DNA from: Ixodes scapularis
Lineage: Eukaryota > Arthropoda > Arachnida > Ixodida > Ixodidae
Length of the DNA: 64,000 nucleotides
Assembly: GCF_016920785.2 (NCBI RefSeq)
Contig: NW_024609837.1
Span: forward strand, 21,459,207 to 21,523,206
Direction: 5' to 3'
A program made the position numbers and the translations under genes. Positions 38,845 to 51,119 of this stretch are shown here, one piece after another. The notes below the pieces were generated by a model. That model was not told where the DNA came from, made no database searches, and saw only the letters and a list, made by a program, of their open reading frames with translations. Every line of letters begins with the position of its first letter. The stretch's first letter is position 1.

Positions 38845-40790
38845 TTGCAGCTGTGAACGCCAGCTTCATGGTCGTTTTGGAGCGCGCCGGGATCGACATT
38901 TCTGGAGCACGGATATTTTACTGGGCGTTCCACTCGTCGTTTTGGATCAGCTCCCGCTCCAGATCTCGATCCGGATCCGAGAAAAGTCGCTCCGCCGATT
39001 TCGGCGGATTCTTTCGACCGGAAGCTAGTTTGACCAGCCCGACCGGAAGCTAGTTTGACCAGCCCTCGACAGCACATGGGACTTTCTTTCTCGCTGGACA
39101 TTTCGCCTCTGTAGAATTCGTAATGACCGCTCTCGAAGTTATTATATGTACGCTAGAGGCTCAACTGGCCGAGTGTGCTGGGAAAAATTGAAGCAGAGAG
39201 CAACCTGTCGAAAACTGACTTCCGGTAATGCATTTCTATGGGAAAAAGTGAGTGCATTTTCTCCTTGCGCTCGATTAAAATACCAAATATCCCGAATAAT
39301 TCGTACGTACCAGGTAGCTGGGAACCTTTCTCAGTCACGCAGACGAAATCATTGGTCAGTTGTGACGTTTGTCTTTCAAATTGATTGCATTAAAACGGTG
39401 TTAAAACGGCCTCGTGCATGGATTTATGTACACTGTCGGAAAGTGTTAGCGCGAACACGACGTCGGCGCTTTTCAGCATGAGGGACGTACGTGCCAAACG
39501 AAAGAAGGACATCTGGAAATCAAGAGGTACAGGAAGAACTACGCAGTAACATTGGATCAGTAACTCACTGTGACTGTACGACCAAATAAATTGAGGGTAC
39601 GTAATATAGTCCGATTTTTAATAGGTAAGAACTGTTTGTTTTTTTCTCTGCTCTGTGCGAAGATGCTTTTTCTACGTTCAAAACGTCACCCGCACGTTCG
39701 AAATATTTGATAACAAGTGCCCGATAAAGGCTGCCCGGCAAATAAAATGATAAATAGAGACTCCTTTCATAGCCCACGTACTTTATTCTTTACGGTTTGA
39801 ATGTTTTTTAACTGCCCGTAAAGATGCAAGACGGGGTCATTTTCAGATAGTGACAAGACTGGCCTATTAGCAATATATAAGCGTCACCGGAGTGCTGGTG
39901 AGCCTTGAACACAATCTATATTCCTTTCGATCGTTATTTTGCTTAGAATCGTTGTTCGTTTTTACACACCTGCTGTGGAACAGAGGTTTGGGCATGAAAT
40001 ATCGCGAAATTAAACATCGTTCACTGCTCAAGGAAAATGCGCTAACTAAACCAATCGCACTTTTACAATGTTAATAAAGGTACATACTATTTGGTACAAC
40101 CCAAAATAACAAAAGTTTTCTATGTTATTTTCCGTCAAAGAGGCAAAATGCGCGCGCGTATTCCCACAGGAATGCGCAGGAGCACCGCAAACGTTGACTG
40201 TTTGTGGTCTGCTTCAATGTGACTTCCGGAAGTCGCATAGACACTAGCGCCAGTTGAACCTCTAGCGTCCATTATAATAAATCTATGGCACCGCCTGCTT
40301 TACTGCTGCAGCCTCCTGATGACAGTTCGTTGTCAAATTGATCGAGCAGCTCCTCCAGCAGCAGCGGTTTGAGTAGCACGACAACAAGGATTGCTGGTAT
40401 GTCTTGTATGAACTCGATTGCCTTTTCGAACCCCCGCAGTAGAGGCCGAAAATCGAGACGTACTTGGATACCGTTCACAAATATTCCGATGGCGAGGCAA
40501 GTAAGCTACGCTGATGCACATCGCTTATCGACACGCATCTTTCACATCATGATTTACTTCGCTCGTGCGTTGAACTCATGTTCTTAGCGCCGCGATTGCG
40601 AAAACATGTGCTTCGAGGTCCGGTACCTCGGTAAGGGGATTCCTGAGAATTTGAGCGACCGGAAAGCCTCAGCCGATCCCGGAGCAACTCCGGAGCGACT
40701 CCGTTCGGATCGCTTGCTCCATCTCGGATCCGGTCTTCTGATCCCGGCGCGCTCCAAAACGACCAGCTGAATTCGCCATCAGTCAGCCCT
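38845..40790. mobile_element. Inverted-repeat element with nested inverted-repeat element
   Basis: Outer arms are ggtcgttttggagcgcgccg (38868) and cggcgcgctccaaaacgacc (near 40745), with CGGATC-rich GAGCGACTCCG-type interiors. A second pair lies inside at 39153-40275: cgctagaggctcaactgg and ccagttgaacctctagcg, followed by gacttccgg on both sides. No coding recognised. Confidence 0.7.
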
Positions 40791-41150
40791 GGAGAAACTA
40801 GGTATTTGAGCAGATAGGAATGGTTTAAGTGATCCCCAGAAAAAATAGTATACGTGCCATTTTACTTCTGCAGTGGGCTGCCACTTGATCCAGACGTTAA
40901 AACAAGAGCCCGTTCCTGTTGAAACGAAGCATACAGTATCGGGATAATTTTTGACAAAGATCTAATTTTGATTTCGCACCTAAAGCTCCCAAAAGAAAGC
41001 CTAAACGGTGTGAACCTCTTAAACGTTCTAGCGCCTAATTCTTTGGTAGAGTCACAGCAACAGAATAACAAGACAATTTTGTATTCGCTTCTATGTGTTC
41101 GTTCTCGACACATACAAGTCCGCACTCTGTTTCAGTGCGTTTATAAATAA
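40790..41150 (+). pseudogene. LINE (jockey-like) C-terminal fragment
   Basis: Frames give KTVYVPFYFCSGLPLDPDV, GIIFDKDL, then SHLKLPKESLNGVNLLNVLA and SLLCVRSRHIQVRT. These match the region after the reverse transcriptase palm in jockey-type LINEs (FLGVIFD..L..HI...K....NLLKVLA...WG). Multiple frameshifts. Confidence 0.65.
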
Positions 41151-43450
41151 ACTACGTTTCCTTTATCTGTTTGTACGCCAATAAGGTCGCAATGTATAGA
41201 ACATTTTCGACTGCTTGTTTTTAAAAAAAAAATATTATGTAGGCTATATATGTGCCTTTCGTATAACATATTGTTTTGTGTTTCGTATAATAACGTTCTA
41301 GTGTGAAGGTCGTTTTTGTTTGTTTGCATATAATGATCTCCCGCAACTCCTCACCCCACCTTGAGTAATGCTGGTATGAGCTTTAAATAGCCACTAAATT
41401 TTGATGATGATGATATGTACCGCGCTTGCCCAGGCGTCACGGCTGGAAGTACCGATATATAAACACAAAATTAAACGGAAATCCGAACGCCCCGTCTAAC
41501 CGGGCCCACGTCGATAATTCATTCGGACTGAAAAACAAACCCCCACTGGGTTCAGCGCGCGCAAAGAGCCGTCAACAACGCGTCAACCGTTCTGAATAAA
41601 ATAACCCGGCTTAAGAGAAGAGAAAGCCAGCATCCCTACGTTCCGGCAAACCGCTTCCAGCTCCCACAAAGCCCGCCGGCGTGGCATCTCAATTCGTCCT
41701 AGCCACGGTAAGAAAGGGGCGTCGTATAGAAGACTAAACACAAATAAGCGCGGCCAAAACGCAGAACAAAACAGGCGGCCGCAATTCTGGCCACTCCTCG
41801 GCCCACTCCGGCGAAGGCAGCAGGGGTCGCCCCTCATGGGAAATAAGGCAAGCCCTTCTCCGCACCGCCACAGCGTTGAATACCAGCCCTAAGTTTCCCC
41901 GACTCCGTTTTCCATCTGAGGAGCAGAAAGAAGCAATTGCGGAGGCAGCGGGCGGCAGACGCCGCACGGCTCATAATACAGCGTCCGCGACGGGCGGCGA
42001 ACATCACTCCTTCCAAGAACAAAGGCGAACGACTAAAACCAAACAGCAGCAACCGAAAGAGGGGAACTGGCGATACAATAAAGAATAATTCGCTTACCTT
42101 TTCGGCGTACCCTCCGCAGCTAACCCCGGAAGGAACCGGCAGGAAGCATTTCTTAGTTGGGATCTTTGTGTTCTGCTTTGCCAGAGGGCGATCGGGGTGC
42201 GAGGGGAAGATTGCGATACTTCTGCAAATGACTGCAAATTTCATTTTTGGGGCAAGAAGGGAAAGTGAGGCTTCCTTGAGGGAAGGATGGAAAGAGTGCG
42301 AACCGCGCCTTCGCTCCTTCTTGCACGGAACGGAGAGGCACACCGGCCAGGGGTGGATGGATGCAGTGGCTAGTGCCTTGTGGTTAGCGTCAGGAATTGA
42401 TGGAAGCGCTTATAAATGGCTTGCACGTGACGTCATGGTCTCGTGCTGCTGGTAGCTTTTGGTTAAACGTGGTTATACCTAAATGTTTTTGACGAAAAAA
42501 ACAAACAAATTCTATGATGCGAGATGCGCGCTGCGGAAGGTACACACTCAGCGGCAAGGCCGCCAGAGGCTGCGTTCCAAAATTTACGCGATCCGACTCC
42601 GGAGTAAAGGGTACGTACCGTCGCCTTGCAAAATTTACTCGCGCTTACTCGATGACATCAGAACTCGCGTTCCAGAAGCGGATTTTTTTACTTCGGAGTA
42701 ATTATTCACGCTACCCTTCTCGTGGGGAGGGGTGGGGGGGGGGGGGGGGTGTTGACATTGAATTACATGGAGCAAATACGTCACGTGATCTGTTCGCCGT
42801 CTGCTCGTCATCTGCTTTCTGCGCCGACAGCCGTCGATCTCGTCTGCTCCGTTGGCTTTGGCGGCAGACGTTCAAAATGAAAAATAATGAGGTGCATCGA
42901 TTTATCTGTGGTTATTACTATTTGCTGTTTTCAGCGCAGGAATTGTCTGTGCACCACATCCAGATGATGCAGCTTCCCCGGGAAAGTATATCTGCTTCTG
43001 TTATCAGAGTGCGAGCGTAAACAGGAGCTTCTCTGCATCCTCGTCCTTGGCGTTGGAGGGAACTTTGTATTCTTACGCTCAAGGTTGAAAATGTCAGAAC
43101 GCAGTAGATGATGTGGAAGTAGTTTTTTTCCCAGAGTGTGTGTAATGACGGGGCACCGCTGGTAAAGCAGTCAAGGCTTCGAAGGCTTTATGTATATGAT
43201 CAGTCAACAACCCCACCCCACCTCTCTCCCCAAGGAATTGCCTATGGCGCTTTAGAAGATCTCTTTGTGCTTTTGTAATCCTATTCGCGTCTAAGCGAAC
43301 GTAAGTTACAAATCACTATTGAGAAAGTCCCCTGCGCTGTACCGCTACACCGTGTGGAAGCAATTTCTGCAAAATGTTTTTGATGGAAATAGACCGATCT
43401 CACTAGCCAGTTCAACTACGCCACCGCTGGCGCAATGCATTGAGGGAACT
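41151..43450. other. Intergenic, unassigned
   Basis: Overlapping open frames on both strands at 41834-42455 in a GC-rich patch, without a recognisable protein or splice pattern. A G run lies at 42733-42750. No gene claimed. Confidence 0.6.
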
Positions 43451-43453
43451 TTA

Positions 43454-44495
43454 TGGTGAATTCCACTCGTAGATCTGGAGCGCTTTCCAAAATCCGCGAG
43501 GGAGGCAAAATTCCGCTCCGTGGGACCCGCTCCGAATCGACGAGGGGAAGATAAACTTGCATTTTTGGAGCGACCTCCCCCACACCCCCTCCCCACCCCT
43601 TCTCCCTCCGCCGTACAAAATGGCCGCTGCTTGAACTTGACCTGCCCACCAACGCAGCCGGCTGATCTTTCCAACGACCAGTGACGACTGTCACTGCTTA
43701 GCTGCAGAAGTAACACGCGACACAGGCCGGGCGAAATTATACATACCGCGGCGCCCATGTCACAAATAACGAAGACGTCCGCCTTCGGCACCGTCACATA
43801 CCTTTCGGCCGCCTCGAAGCGGCGGGGCACGGACAGCGATTTCCAGCGTGGAGTTCAGATTTGTAGTACGACTTTAATAAACACAGAGGTAACAAACCAT
43901 CACTTGCGCGGTCGTTTCCTAACCACTTCTTGCTTTATTTCACGGGAAAAAGCCGACGGAATGCAGTGTAAAAAGGTAATGAATAGGCCTAACCTTGCGT
44001 CTGCCTCCGGCTTTTCTGTCGTTCTTCCTCTCACGATCACAGACGTCAGCGCTTACGAGTTGCCACGCTCCACATTCCCGGCTTTTTATCCCTGATCTAC
44101 GCGAGGTAGAAGCGTTCGAGCCGTCACAATCCAGAGTAAACACCGACGCACCCGAACAGATCCAACTCCACGACCGACCCAATCCAGGGTAAACACCGAC
44201 GCACCCGAACAGATCCAACTCCACGACCGACCGGCCCGCCGATCTCTCCAACCTCGCCGCGCATGCGCACCGCCGATTCAGACGGAAGTCACGTGGGCCG
44301 CTCTGTCAGCTTCCGGAGAGATCCGTGAAATCCCGCAGAGCAAGTTCGGCGGAGTTTGGGGCGCTCCGTGGAGCGGGCGCTGCCAGAGATCTACGAGCGG
44401 AAGATGACCAACTTGAGCCAGATCTGCGAGCGGAATATGCGCGCTCCAAATGGAGCGCTTTTGGAGCGCTCGAGATCTGCGAGTGGAATTCACCA
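43454..44495. mobile_element. Inverted-repeat DNA element
   Basis: Starts tggtgaattccactcgtaga and ends with its near inverse (tctgcgagtggaattcacca). Subterminal gagcgctttccaaaatccgc-type blocks recur, and an internal tandem pair at about 44125-44225 repeats cgacgcacccgaacagatcc. About 1.04 kb, no transposase seen. Confidence 0.8.
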
Positions 44496-44852
44496 TTAGT
44501 CTTTCTGCACGTGTGACTACCTCGTTGGAGCTCTCCGCGTGTAGAGCACGAAACAGCACGAGCCGTCTCGTGCACTGCCGCCTGCCCCCTCTGAACTAAA
44601 GTTATGGCGGCCTTACGCATGCGCGGAACGCTTGGTGAAATCGGTCTAGAGCACCTGGAGTAAACTTACAGCGATCGAGCTGATTAATAAAAGCATATTT
44701 TTGATGTCACACTGAAAGAGTAAGTAATTTGTATCGCAATATACAGCCCGAAAAGAAGGTGAAGGAGCTGGTGGAGCCACCTAAAAAACCACCACGTCGT
44801 TATTGTAAAAAAATAAAATAAAATAAAATAAATAAATAAATAAAAAAACGAA

Positions 44853-45285
44853 AAATGAAAGTCGTTTACAACTTCCTGTAACGTCGAACTAGAACGCAGC
44901 TCTCGAGGAGGAGGAAGGAAGGGTACTGAGGGGAGGGTATACCCCTCGTCCCTCCTCCTCATCCTGTCTGCTACTCGTCCGTCCGAGCGGCGTCGCCATC
45001 GCCTCACGAGGGTCACGTGACCCATGTGAGGTAACTTGATGATGACGTCAACGGCATCGTGATGACGTCACCAGTGACGTCATAAGTGACGTTACCGTGA
45101 TGACGTGATCGTCATTGTCATCATTATCATCACTGATGACGTCATCGTCATCGTCACTGATGATGTCATGAGTGACGTCATTAGTGACGTACCGCTTCCC
45201 ATAATGCACCGCGCGGTTACGCCGACGGCGACAGCGACGCCGTTCAAGCCGGAAACGGGCGCCTAAGGGCAGCGCTCTGAAAAAA
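44853..45285. mobile_element. Array-bearing inverted-repeat family, copy A (TGACGTCA array)
   Basis: Left end aatgaaagtcgtttacaact plus gaacgcagctct; right end gccggaaacgggcgcctaag plus agcgctct. Between them, 45036-45192 repeats gatgacgtca-type units, rich in the CREB-site palindrome TGACGTCA. An (AAATA)n run abuts the left end. Confidence 0.8.
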
Positions 45286-45887
45286 ACTTTAAAGCGGTTA
45301 ATATTAGCGCCTCTCCAAATGGTTTCTCTACAATAAAAAAAAGGTCGTCTGCTATATTCCGCCATCGCCGCTATGTTTTTTTTTTTTGCCGTAGCCCCAG
45401 ACCACTGCCCCAGACGAAGTCAATCCGCGTAGTATCCAGGGGATTATCTTGGCCGTTCCAAAATCGGGTCGCAGATTGTTTACTCGAGATGTCACGTGGT
45501 ATTGCCCGCTGACGTAGGAGGCAGGTTCCTCGGGTAACATATGAAAAATTAGCCCCGTGCGCGACCGAACGCGTCGCTGTGGTCGGCCTTCCACGATTGG
45601 CCGAACGCTGACTATGACGTAGGAAAGGGGATTTATCATCGACGTAAATAAGAGGAATGAAAGAACTTTAATTTTGACGGTGTTGGCAGTGTTGCTTTAA
45701 GAGCTCAATGATTTCAAGCTTCCACCATGCTATTTAGAAACACCATCGAAATTGTTGTTTGTAAGGTAATGACGTCACAAGGGGGAACCATAGGAGGGCG
45801 CCACCAAAACATCTCGCCGCTAATAGCCAAAATGACCGCTGATGTGACGTCAGTGCAAGCAAGGCGACTGGTCGCCGCCATGTCTCT

Positions 45888-46327
45888 GCTCGTGCGGAGA
45901 AGCCCGTGCCATCGCAAGCTTGCCAAAGCTATGTTCAAGCGCAAGCTGCACGTGCTTGCCCGCATGGGACACCAGTCAGGGCTCCACGCTTGCAATTGTC
46001 TATCCGCGTTGAGAAGCTTGCTAACGGCGCTTTAGTTTTCCTCACTATGGGCAGTGCACGTAATGCCCACGCGGTTATGTTTTAATTTTCATAGTGCGCA
46101 TAGAAGCTAGGCATTGCACGTGCTTACACCAGCAGAGGAAGTTGAAGTATCCTCACTCTGGGTTGTGAGAAAATTCCACCAGGCGGTGATACCCAAACTT
46201 CTCGCCGCGAAGAGGCCTGTTGCAACTTGCAAGCGTCGCGCTCCGACTGGTGGCTCGTACGTGCAAGCGCGTACAGGGTGCGCGTGAAGGTAACTTTGGT
46301 AGTGCTTGCCCGCACGAGCAGTGACAC
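45888..46327. repeat. Inverted duplication with similar reading frames
   Basis: About 110 nt at 45888-46003 recur inverted at 46206-46327. Translated outward, both give MSLLVR... and ...LAR..HQS...AC. The pair probably represents transposon arms rather than genes, but the match is visible at protein level. Confidence 0.6.
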
Positions 46328-46455
46328 GGTTATACCATGGACATGGTGGCCGCTATATGCTCTTATTGCAATAGTCTATAGCTGACCCTTTTGGCCTCTA
46401 ACAGAACAACGCGGGCAGAAACTGAGGGAGAGAAGGAGACAACGTTACTAAAACC

Positions 46456-46993
46456 AAATACTTTACTAGGGGGAATACATTCCACTCTGCTCATTAGCAT
46501 TAGACAGAACGCCTACAGCGCCGCTGACGGTGTGGAGGTCCGCGTCAGTCCACGCGCATGTGCACGTGGATGTTCGCGGCGGCCGCGGTGGTGTCGTCTC
46601 CGCGAGGTGCGTCGATGCACGAGGCACGTACAACGTGCAACCCTTGGGAAGATTACGGCGGCACAGCGCAGCAAAGTATTTGGCGCAGCACTGGGCTATA
46701 CTTCGGTTCACTTTATCTGCGAGCGAAGGCAAAGCTAAAAGCGCGAGAGCAGCGCTTTTTGCGTTTCTGCCCAGCTCGCGCGCTCGAGCAAAGCCTGAAC
46801 GCACGGAGCTTTCGTGCTCGCGCTTCCAGCTTTGCCTTCGCTCGCATATAAGGTGGAACGAAGTATATTTACCGCCCGGTAGCCGAGACCTCCACGACGA
46901 TACATGGCTCTCGCCAAGCCCAGAAAACCTGTCCGCGCCGAAGCTATTGTATTTGAGAGGAGTGGAATGTATTCCCCCTAGTAAAGTATTTGC
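46456..46993. mobile_element. Inverted-repeat element with inner stem
   Basis: Outer arms: aaatactttactagggggaa (46456) and ttccccctagtaaagtattt (ending 46991), extended by tacattccactc. Inner arms at 46688-46728 and 46820-46872 pair ctgcgagcgaaggcaaagct with agctttgccttcgctcgca. No protein support. Confidence 0.85.
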
Positions 46994-47013
46994 TAAAACA
47001 TTCAGTTGGGAAA

Positions 47014-47080
47014 CTCGCCCTTGAACCTGGGTCGCTGGCGTCCACCGAGACCGAGCTATATACGATAACAGCGTCACCCT
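47014..47080 (-). repeat. Possible tRNA-like SINE head
   Basis: The minus strand has GTTATCGTATATAGCTCGG followed by a B-box-like GGTTCAAGGGC at tRNA-like spacing. Could be a degraded tRNA or SINE promoter; cloverleaf pairing was not verified. Confidence 0.35.
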
Positions 47081-48504
47081 TTAGCGACGAGTTGAAACAT
47101 GAAGGTTGCTTTACCCTTGCAAAAATTAGCAACGAGTTCGAATTGAGTTTCTAATATACCCCCCTACAAGATTACAATAAAAACCCTATTGAAACTCAAC
47201 GATAACTTTTGTTACGGTATATGACTACTGCTAGAGTCACAGAATGTTCCCAGAGCTCGGAAGCTCCTAGGCTCGAGGGTCCAAGATGGCGTTTCAATCT
47301 TTTTTTCTTTACTGGGATGACCATGAGCTTTTAAAAAAGCAAAGTTTTTTTTGCGTAAAAACAAACGGGAAAGAACTTTTTTTTTTGAACGTTTATCGAA
47401 GACTAGTACAAAATAACAGGCGCGTGATGTTTTCTAAAATATTTAGTTTACAAGGTTTTGCGGCACAATTAATAATGTTTTTATACAACCATGCCTCACC
47501 GGTGGTTTCAGGTAGCGCGTCCCAACTTGAGCGCGTCCTAACTTCGGTAGTAATTCGCGGTGCGTCCGCTTGGGAGACGGGGGGGGGGGGGGGGGGGGGG
47601 TTGGCATCCTTAAGCCCTTTCCACCTTTCCACCGGCGCCAAAATGGCCATTTGAAGTCAAAATAGAACAGTCACAGCGGGCGCTATCGAATGCGATACTC
47701 TTGAATCAATAAAAGCAACCGTGCAGTTCCCCAAGCGGCCGCTGTAAATGAAATGGCGGCGTTGCGATTGCCATTAGCTCGGCTCTCCACTACGGATCGG
47801 TTCCACTTTTTCAGAGCAGGCTTTATGGCAATTTCCCAACTGAGTTTTTCTAGTAACGTTGGAAGTAGACGAGAACGCGCGGGGGCGTCCGAACGCCGAG
47901 TTCTGGTTGGAATGATTATTTGGAAGATGCATAGCTCGCTGCCTTTGTTTCCACTGCAGTGTTGGAACGCCGGACGCTGGTGTGACGCGTTCTAACGCCT
48001 TTTACAAGTGCAGTGGAGACAAAGGCAGCTTGCTTTGCGTCTACGTCCAGCTCGCTCTCTTCTCCTCTCCCTCGGTCTCTGCCCGCGTCCGGGAGCGAAG
48101 AAATATAAAAAGGAACGTAACAAATTTGTACTGAACAAGCACCTTTCTGTTTCTTATAGAGTGCAAATAATGGGTAAGGTAAAACTAAATCAACCCAAAC
48201 AAGTATTGCTGAAATTTCCTTCCTAGTACACAAAAAAAAAAAAAAAACGGTGAAGTGAGTGCTTGAAATGATCCGGGGAAGATGTGAGTAATAGAGGTAC
48301 GGGGCATGGCACGACTGACATGCAAATGCTTGATATAACACCTTGTTCATGTTACGAAAATTGCGTGAAAAAGAAAGTTGATTTGCAAATAATCAGTCGT
48401 GGTAAGTCGCAAGTCTAATATTTTAGGAGCCGACGGTCACGGTGATATAGCGCAACGATTAGTAGAGAGTTATCTTACTGATCGATGTCAGTATGGCATT
48501 GGCT

Positions 48505-48622
48505 ATCAATCAATCAATCAATCAAAGCTTTATTTTTCAGAAACACTGGAAGGAATCCCAGACAAAAAGCTGCTGGGACCGTTTCACTGGGTCTGGGACC
48601 CAGTCAAGCTGTGTGAATAGAA
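48505..48622 (-). mobile_element. 5'-truncated LINE tail insertion
   Basis: On the minus strand it ends ...aaaaataaagctttgattg followed by (attg)n repeats, a typical microsatellite tail of a CR1/RTE-like LINE. Sits inside the reverse transcriptase frame of the host LINE. Confidence 0.65.
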
Positions 48623-48686
48623 CAGCCTCCTCCAAATTGTACATGCAGCATGGCGTTCCCGGGGGATCTATACTAGGCCCCTTTTT

Positions 48687-49127
48687 AATGCGAAAGCATC
48701 AACCCCATGGAGCGAGCCGACGTCATCAGTTTGAAGCGCAAAAACGGCACCTTGAATCCTTTCTCCAAGTGAAGCCAGCTCCCAGCTATGAAACCGCACA
48801 AAAAGCCTAGCCAACGGCACCTAAATTCCCCGATCCCAAAGGAGCGGAGTAAAGCTGATGAATTTTCGGCTTCGGTCCCATTGGCTGACACGCTTCGACG
48901 AGGCTCCCATTGGCCGCTGCGCGTCAGTTTCCACGACCGCTCACCCCATGGCGCTGCGTGTCCGTCAGCGCGCCGTTGACACGGAGCGTCCAAGGTCAGC
49001 GCGCCCAGGAGAGCGCGCGCGCTGACCGGCGACGAAAAGTACGCAGCAGACGAAATATGGGAGCGGACGAGCCGCTTGCATGCTTTCGCATTCGCAACTC
49101 ATAAGAAGTGCTTAGGTGTACCTCGAG
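48687..49127. repeat. TGCGAAAGCAT-ended repeat, copy 3
   Basis: Starts aatgcgaaagcatcaac and ends with gcatgctttcgcattcgc and aagaagtgcttaggtgtacc. Splits the host LINE right after its GPF codons, next to a T run that may be the target duplication. Confidence 0.85.
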
Positions 49128-49778
49128 TTTTTTTTTTATTATTTCTGGTATATAAAATGACTTAACAGCGATATCCAGCCCGCAGGAAGTAATTATGTTC
49201 GCTCACGGTTCGAACATTTTCTTTACTGGCTCAACAAAACATTGTATTGAAAGTGCAGCAAACTGTTATCTATTAAAGTTGGCAAAGTGGCTTCAAATCA
49301 GTAGACTGCAATTAAACACAAAACAAAACAAAATACATAATATTTAAACCAGCTAACAAACCAGAATGTGTTTGAATAAACATAAATTTTAATGACACGG
49401 AACTGGAACAGTCATGGAGCAAACATTTACTGGGGTACGATTCACAAAAGATCTTTCATGGCATAGTCATATGACAAGCTAATAGCTGATTTGTGTAGAA
49501 CTATTGACATTGTATATAAAATTACAACTTTAATTCCGTGCTGGCTATGAAAGAAAATATGCTTTTTATTTTGTTCGAAATTAATTTTCGCAATTTTAGT
49601 ATGGGGCACTGCAACCGCTTCAAATTATAATATTAATCCTACGAAAAAGATTTAAAGATGTTAAAAAAAGCTGTACGGGAGATTATAGAAACTTGCGCAG
49701 TGGTCTTTCGTTTTATAAACATAGCATGCTAAATGAAAATCAAATATGCTACTTCACACTGCTTCAATCAATAAAAAA

Positions 49779-50486
49779 ATGAAAGCCGTTTACAACTCCC
49801 TGTAACGCCGAATTGGAGCGCAGCTCTTGAGGAGGAGGAGGAGAACGTATGGAGAGGAGGCTCTGCCCCTGCTCGTCTCCTGCTCGCCTCCTATTTAGCG
49901 GAAAATTTTCCGCTAAATTTAGCGGAAAAATTACCCGCTAAATTTAGCGGGGAAATTTTGCCGCTAGATCTAGCGGGGAATGTTTTTCGCTAAATTTAGT
50001 GGGGAAAAATTTCAGCTAAATTTAGCAAGGATTTTTTTCCGCTAAATTTAGTGGGGAATTTTTCCGCTGAGTTTAGCGGGGAAAAATTTCCGCTAAATTT
50101 AGCGGGGAAAATTTTCAGCTAGATTTAGCGAGGAAAATTTTCAGCTAGATTTAGCAGGGGAATTTTTCCGCTAATTTTAGCGGGGAAATGTTTCCGCTAA
50201 ACTTAGCGGGGAAATTTTTTGCTAAATTTAGTGGGGAAACTTTTCCGCAAGATTTAGCGGGAAAATTTTTCCGCTAAATTTAGTGGGGGAAATTTTCCGC
50301 TAACGTTGGCGGAGAAATTTTTCCGCTAAATTTAGCGGGGAAATTTACCCATCATGCACCGCGCGGTTACGCCGACGGCGACTCCGACGCTGACGCCGAC
50401 GCTGACGCCGACGCTGACGCCGACGCTGACGCCGACGCCGACGCCGATCAAGCCGGAAACGGGCGCCTAAGAGCTGCGCTCTAAAA
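49779..50486. mobile_element. Array-bearing inverted-repeat family, copy B (TAAATTTA array)
   Basis: Left end atgaaagccgtttacaactc with ggagcgcagctcttgagg; right end gggcgcctaagagctgcgct. The interior is 17 units of about 26 bp built on the palindrome ccgctaaatttagcgg (49897-50345), then a (gacgctgacgcc)n array (50370-50455). Inserted in the LINE C-terminal region. Confidence 0.88.
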
Positions 50487-51119
50487 AGTATTTCTGACAC
50501 TTGAAGACAAGGAAGATGCGGCACCCTAAACAAAAAGTACCTAATATAAGAACAAATTATCATGTAGCTCGGGAGTTTGCAGTGAAATTAGCCTTCCTTA
50601 CTTTTTTCTTTTCACTTTGTAGTTATTAAAAGCTACATACATTGTTTTTATGTGAAATTGTTTGTTCTTCTTTTTTGCTTGTTATAGTAATGGCTGAATT
50701 CATTTACAATAGAAGCGTTCAAAATTTGCCGAGGCCTTCAGGCTATATTGGAATTGTTCACCTACTTTCATGTGTTTTAAGAAATTGTTTTGAACCGTAG
50801 TACACTATCGTAGTATTCTTGTTTGAATAGCACTTTCGTTACCTTTCTTCGATTTACACCTCTGTAAATGTGTGTACATTTGGTTGTCTTTTACTAATAT
50901 TGTATATTGTTTTTTTTTTTTATTATAGGACATTATTATAGACTCTTTCCTGTTTGCAATTTTTTTCGCTTTATACTCTAGTCCTGAGATTTCATATTGT
51001 AAGTGTGTTCTTTTGCTTAAATGTACTTGTTTTGTATGGTTCCTGTTTTATGCCAAGCGGTGGCAAGGGCTTGTCAGGCTTCACGCCCTCCGACAGTACG
51101 AATAAAGAAAGAAAGACAG

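Larger units (their letters stand above)
48430..51115 (+). pseudogene. LINE remnant carrying three nested insertions
   Basis: Readable pieces in order are RLVESYLTDRCQY, YMQHGVPGGSILGPF, WLQ.SRLQLNT, KYIIFKPANKP, FNDTELEQSW, F.KDLSWHSH, YGALQPLQIIILILRKRF, SFYKHSMLNENQICYFTLLQ and PNIRTNYHVA. These are the GVPQGSILGP block through the C-terminal region of a non-LTR reverse transcriptase. A 3' end with gaataaagaaagaaagac lies at 51100-51118. Interrupted at about 48505-48620, 48687-49127 and 49779-50486. Confidence 0.82.

Noticed and set aside
41834..42455. Overlapping 169- and 172-codon frames on opposite strands
   Set aside because: GC-rich sequence keeps both strands open by chance; no domains, no splice pattern.
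49897..50345. Regular repeats suggesting a CRISPR array
   Set aside because: Units are contiguous and degenerate without unique spacers, in a eukaryotic transposon.
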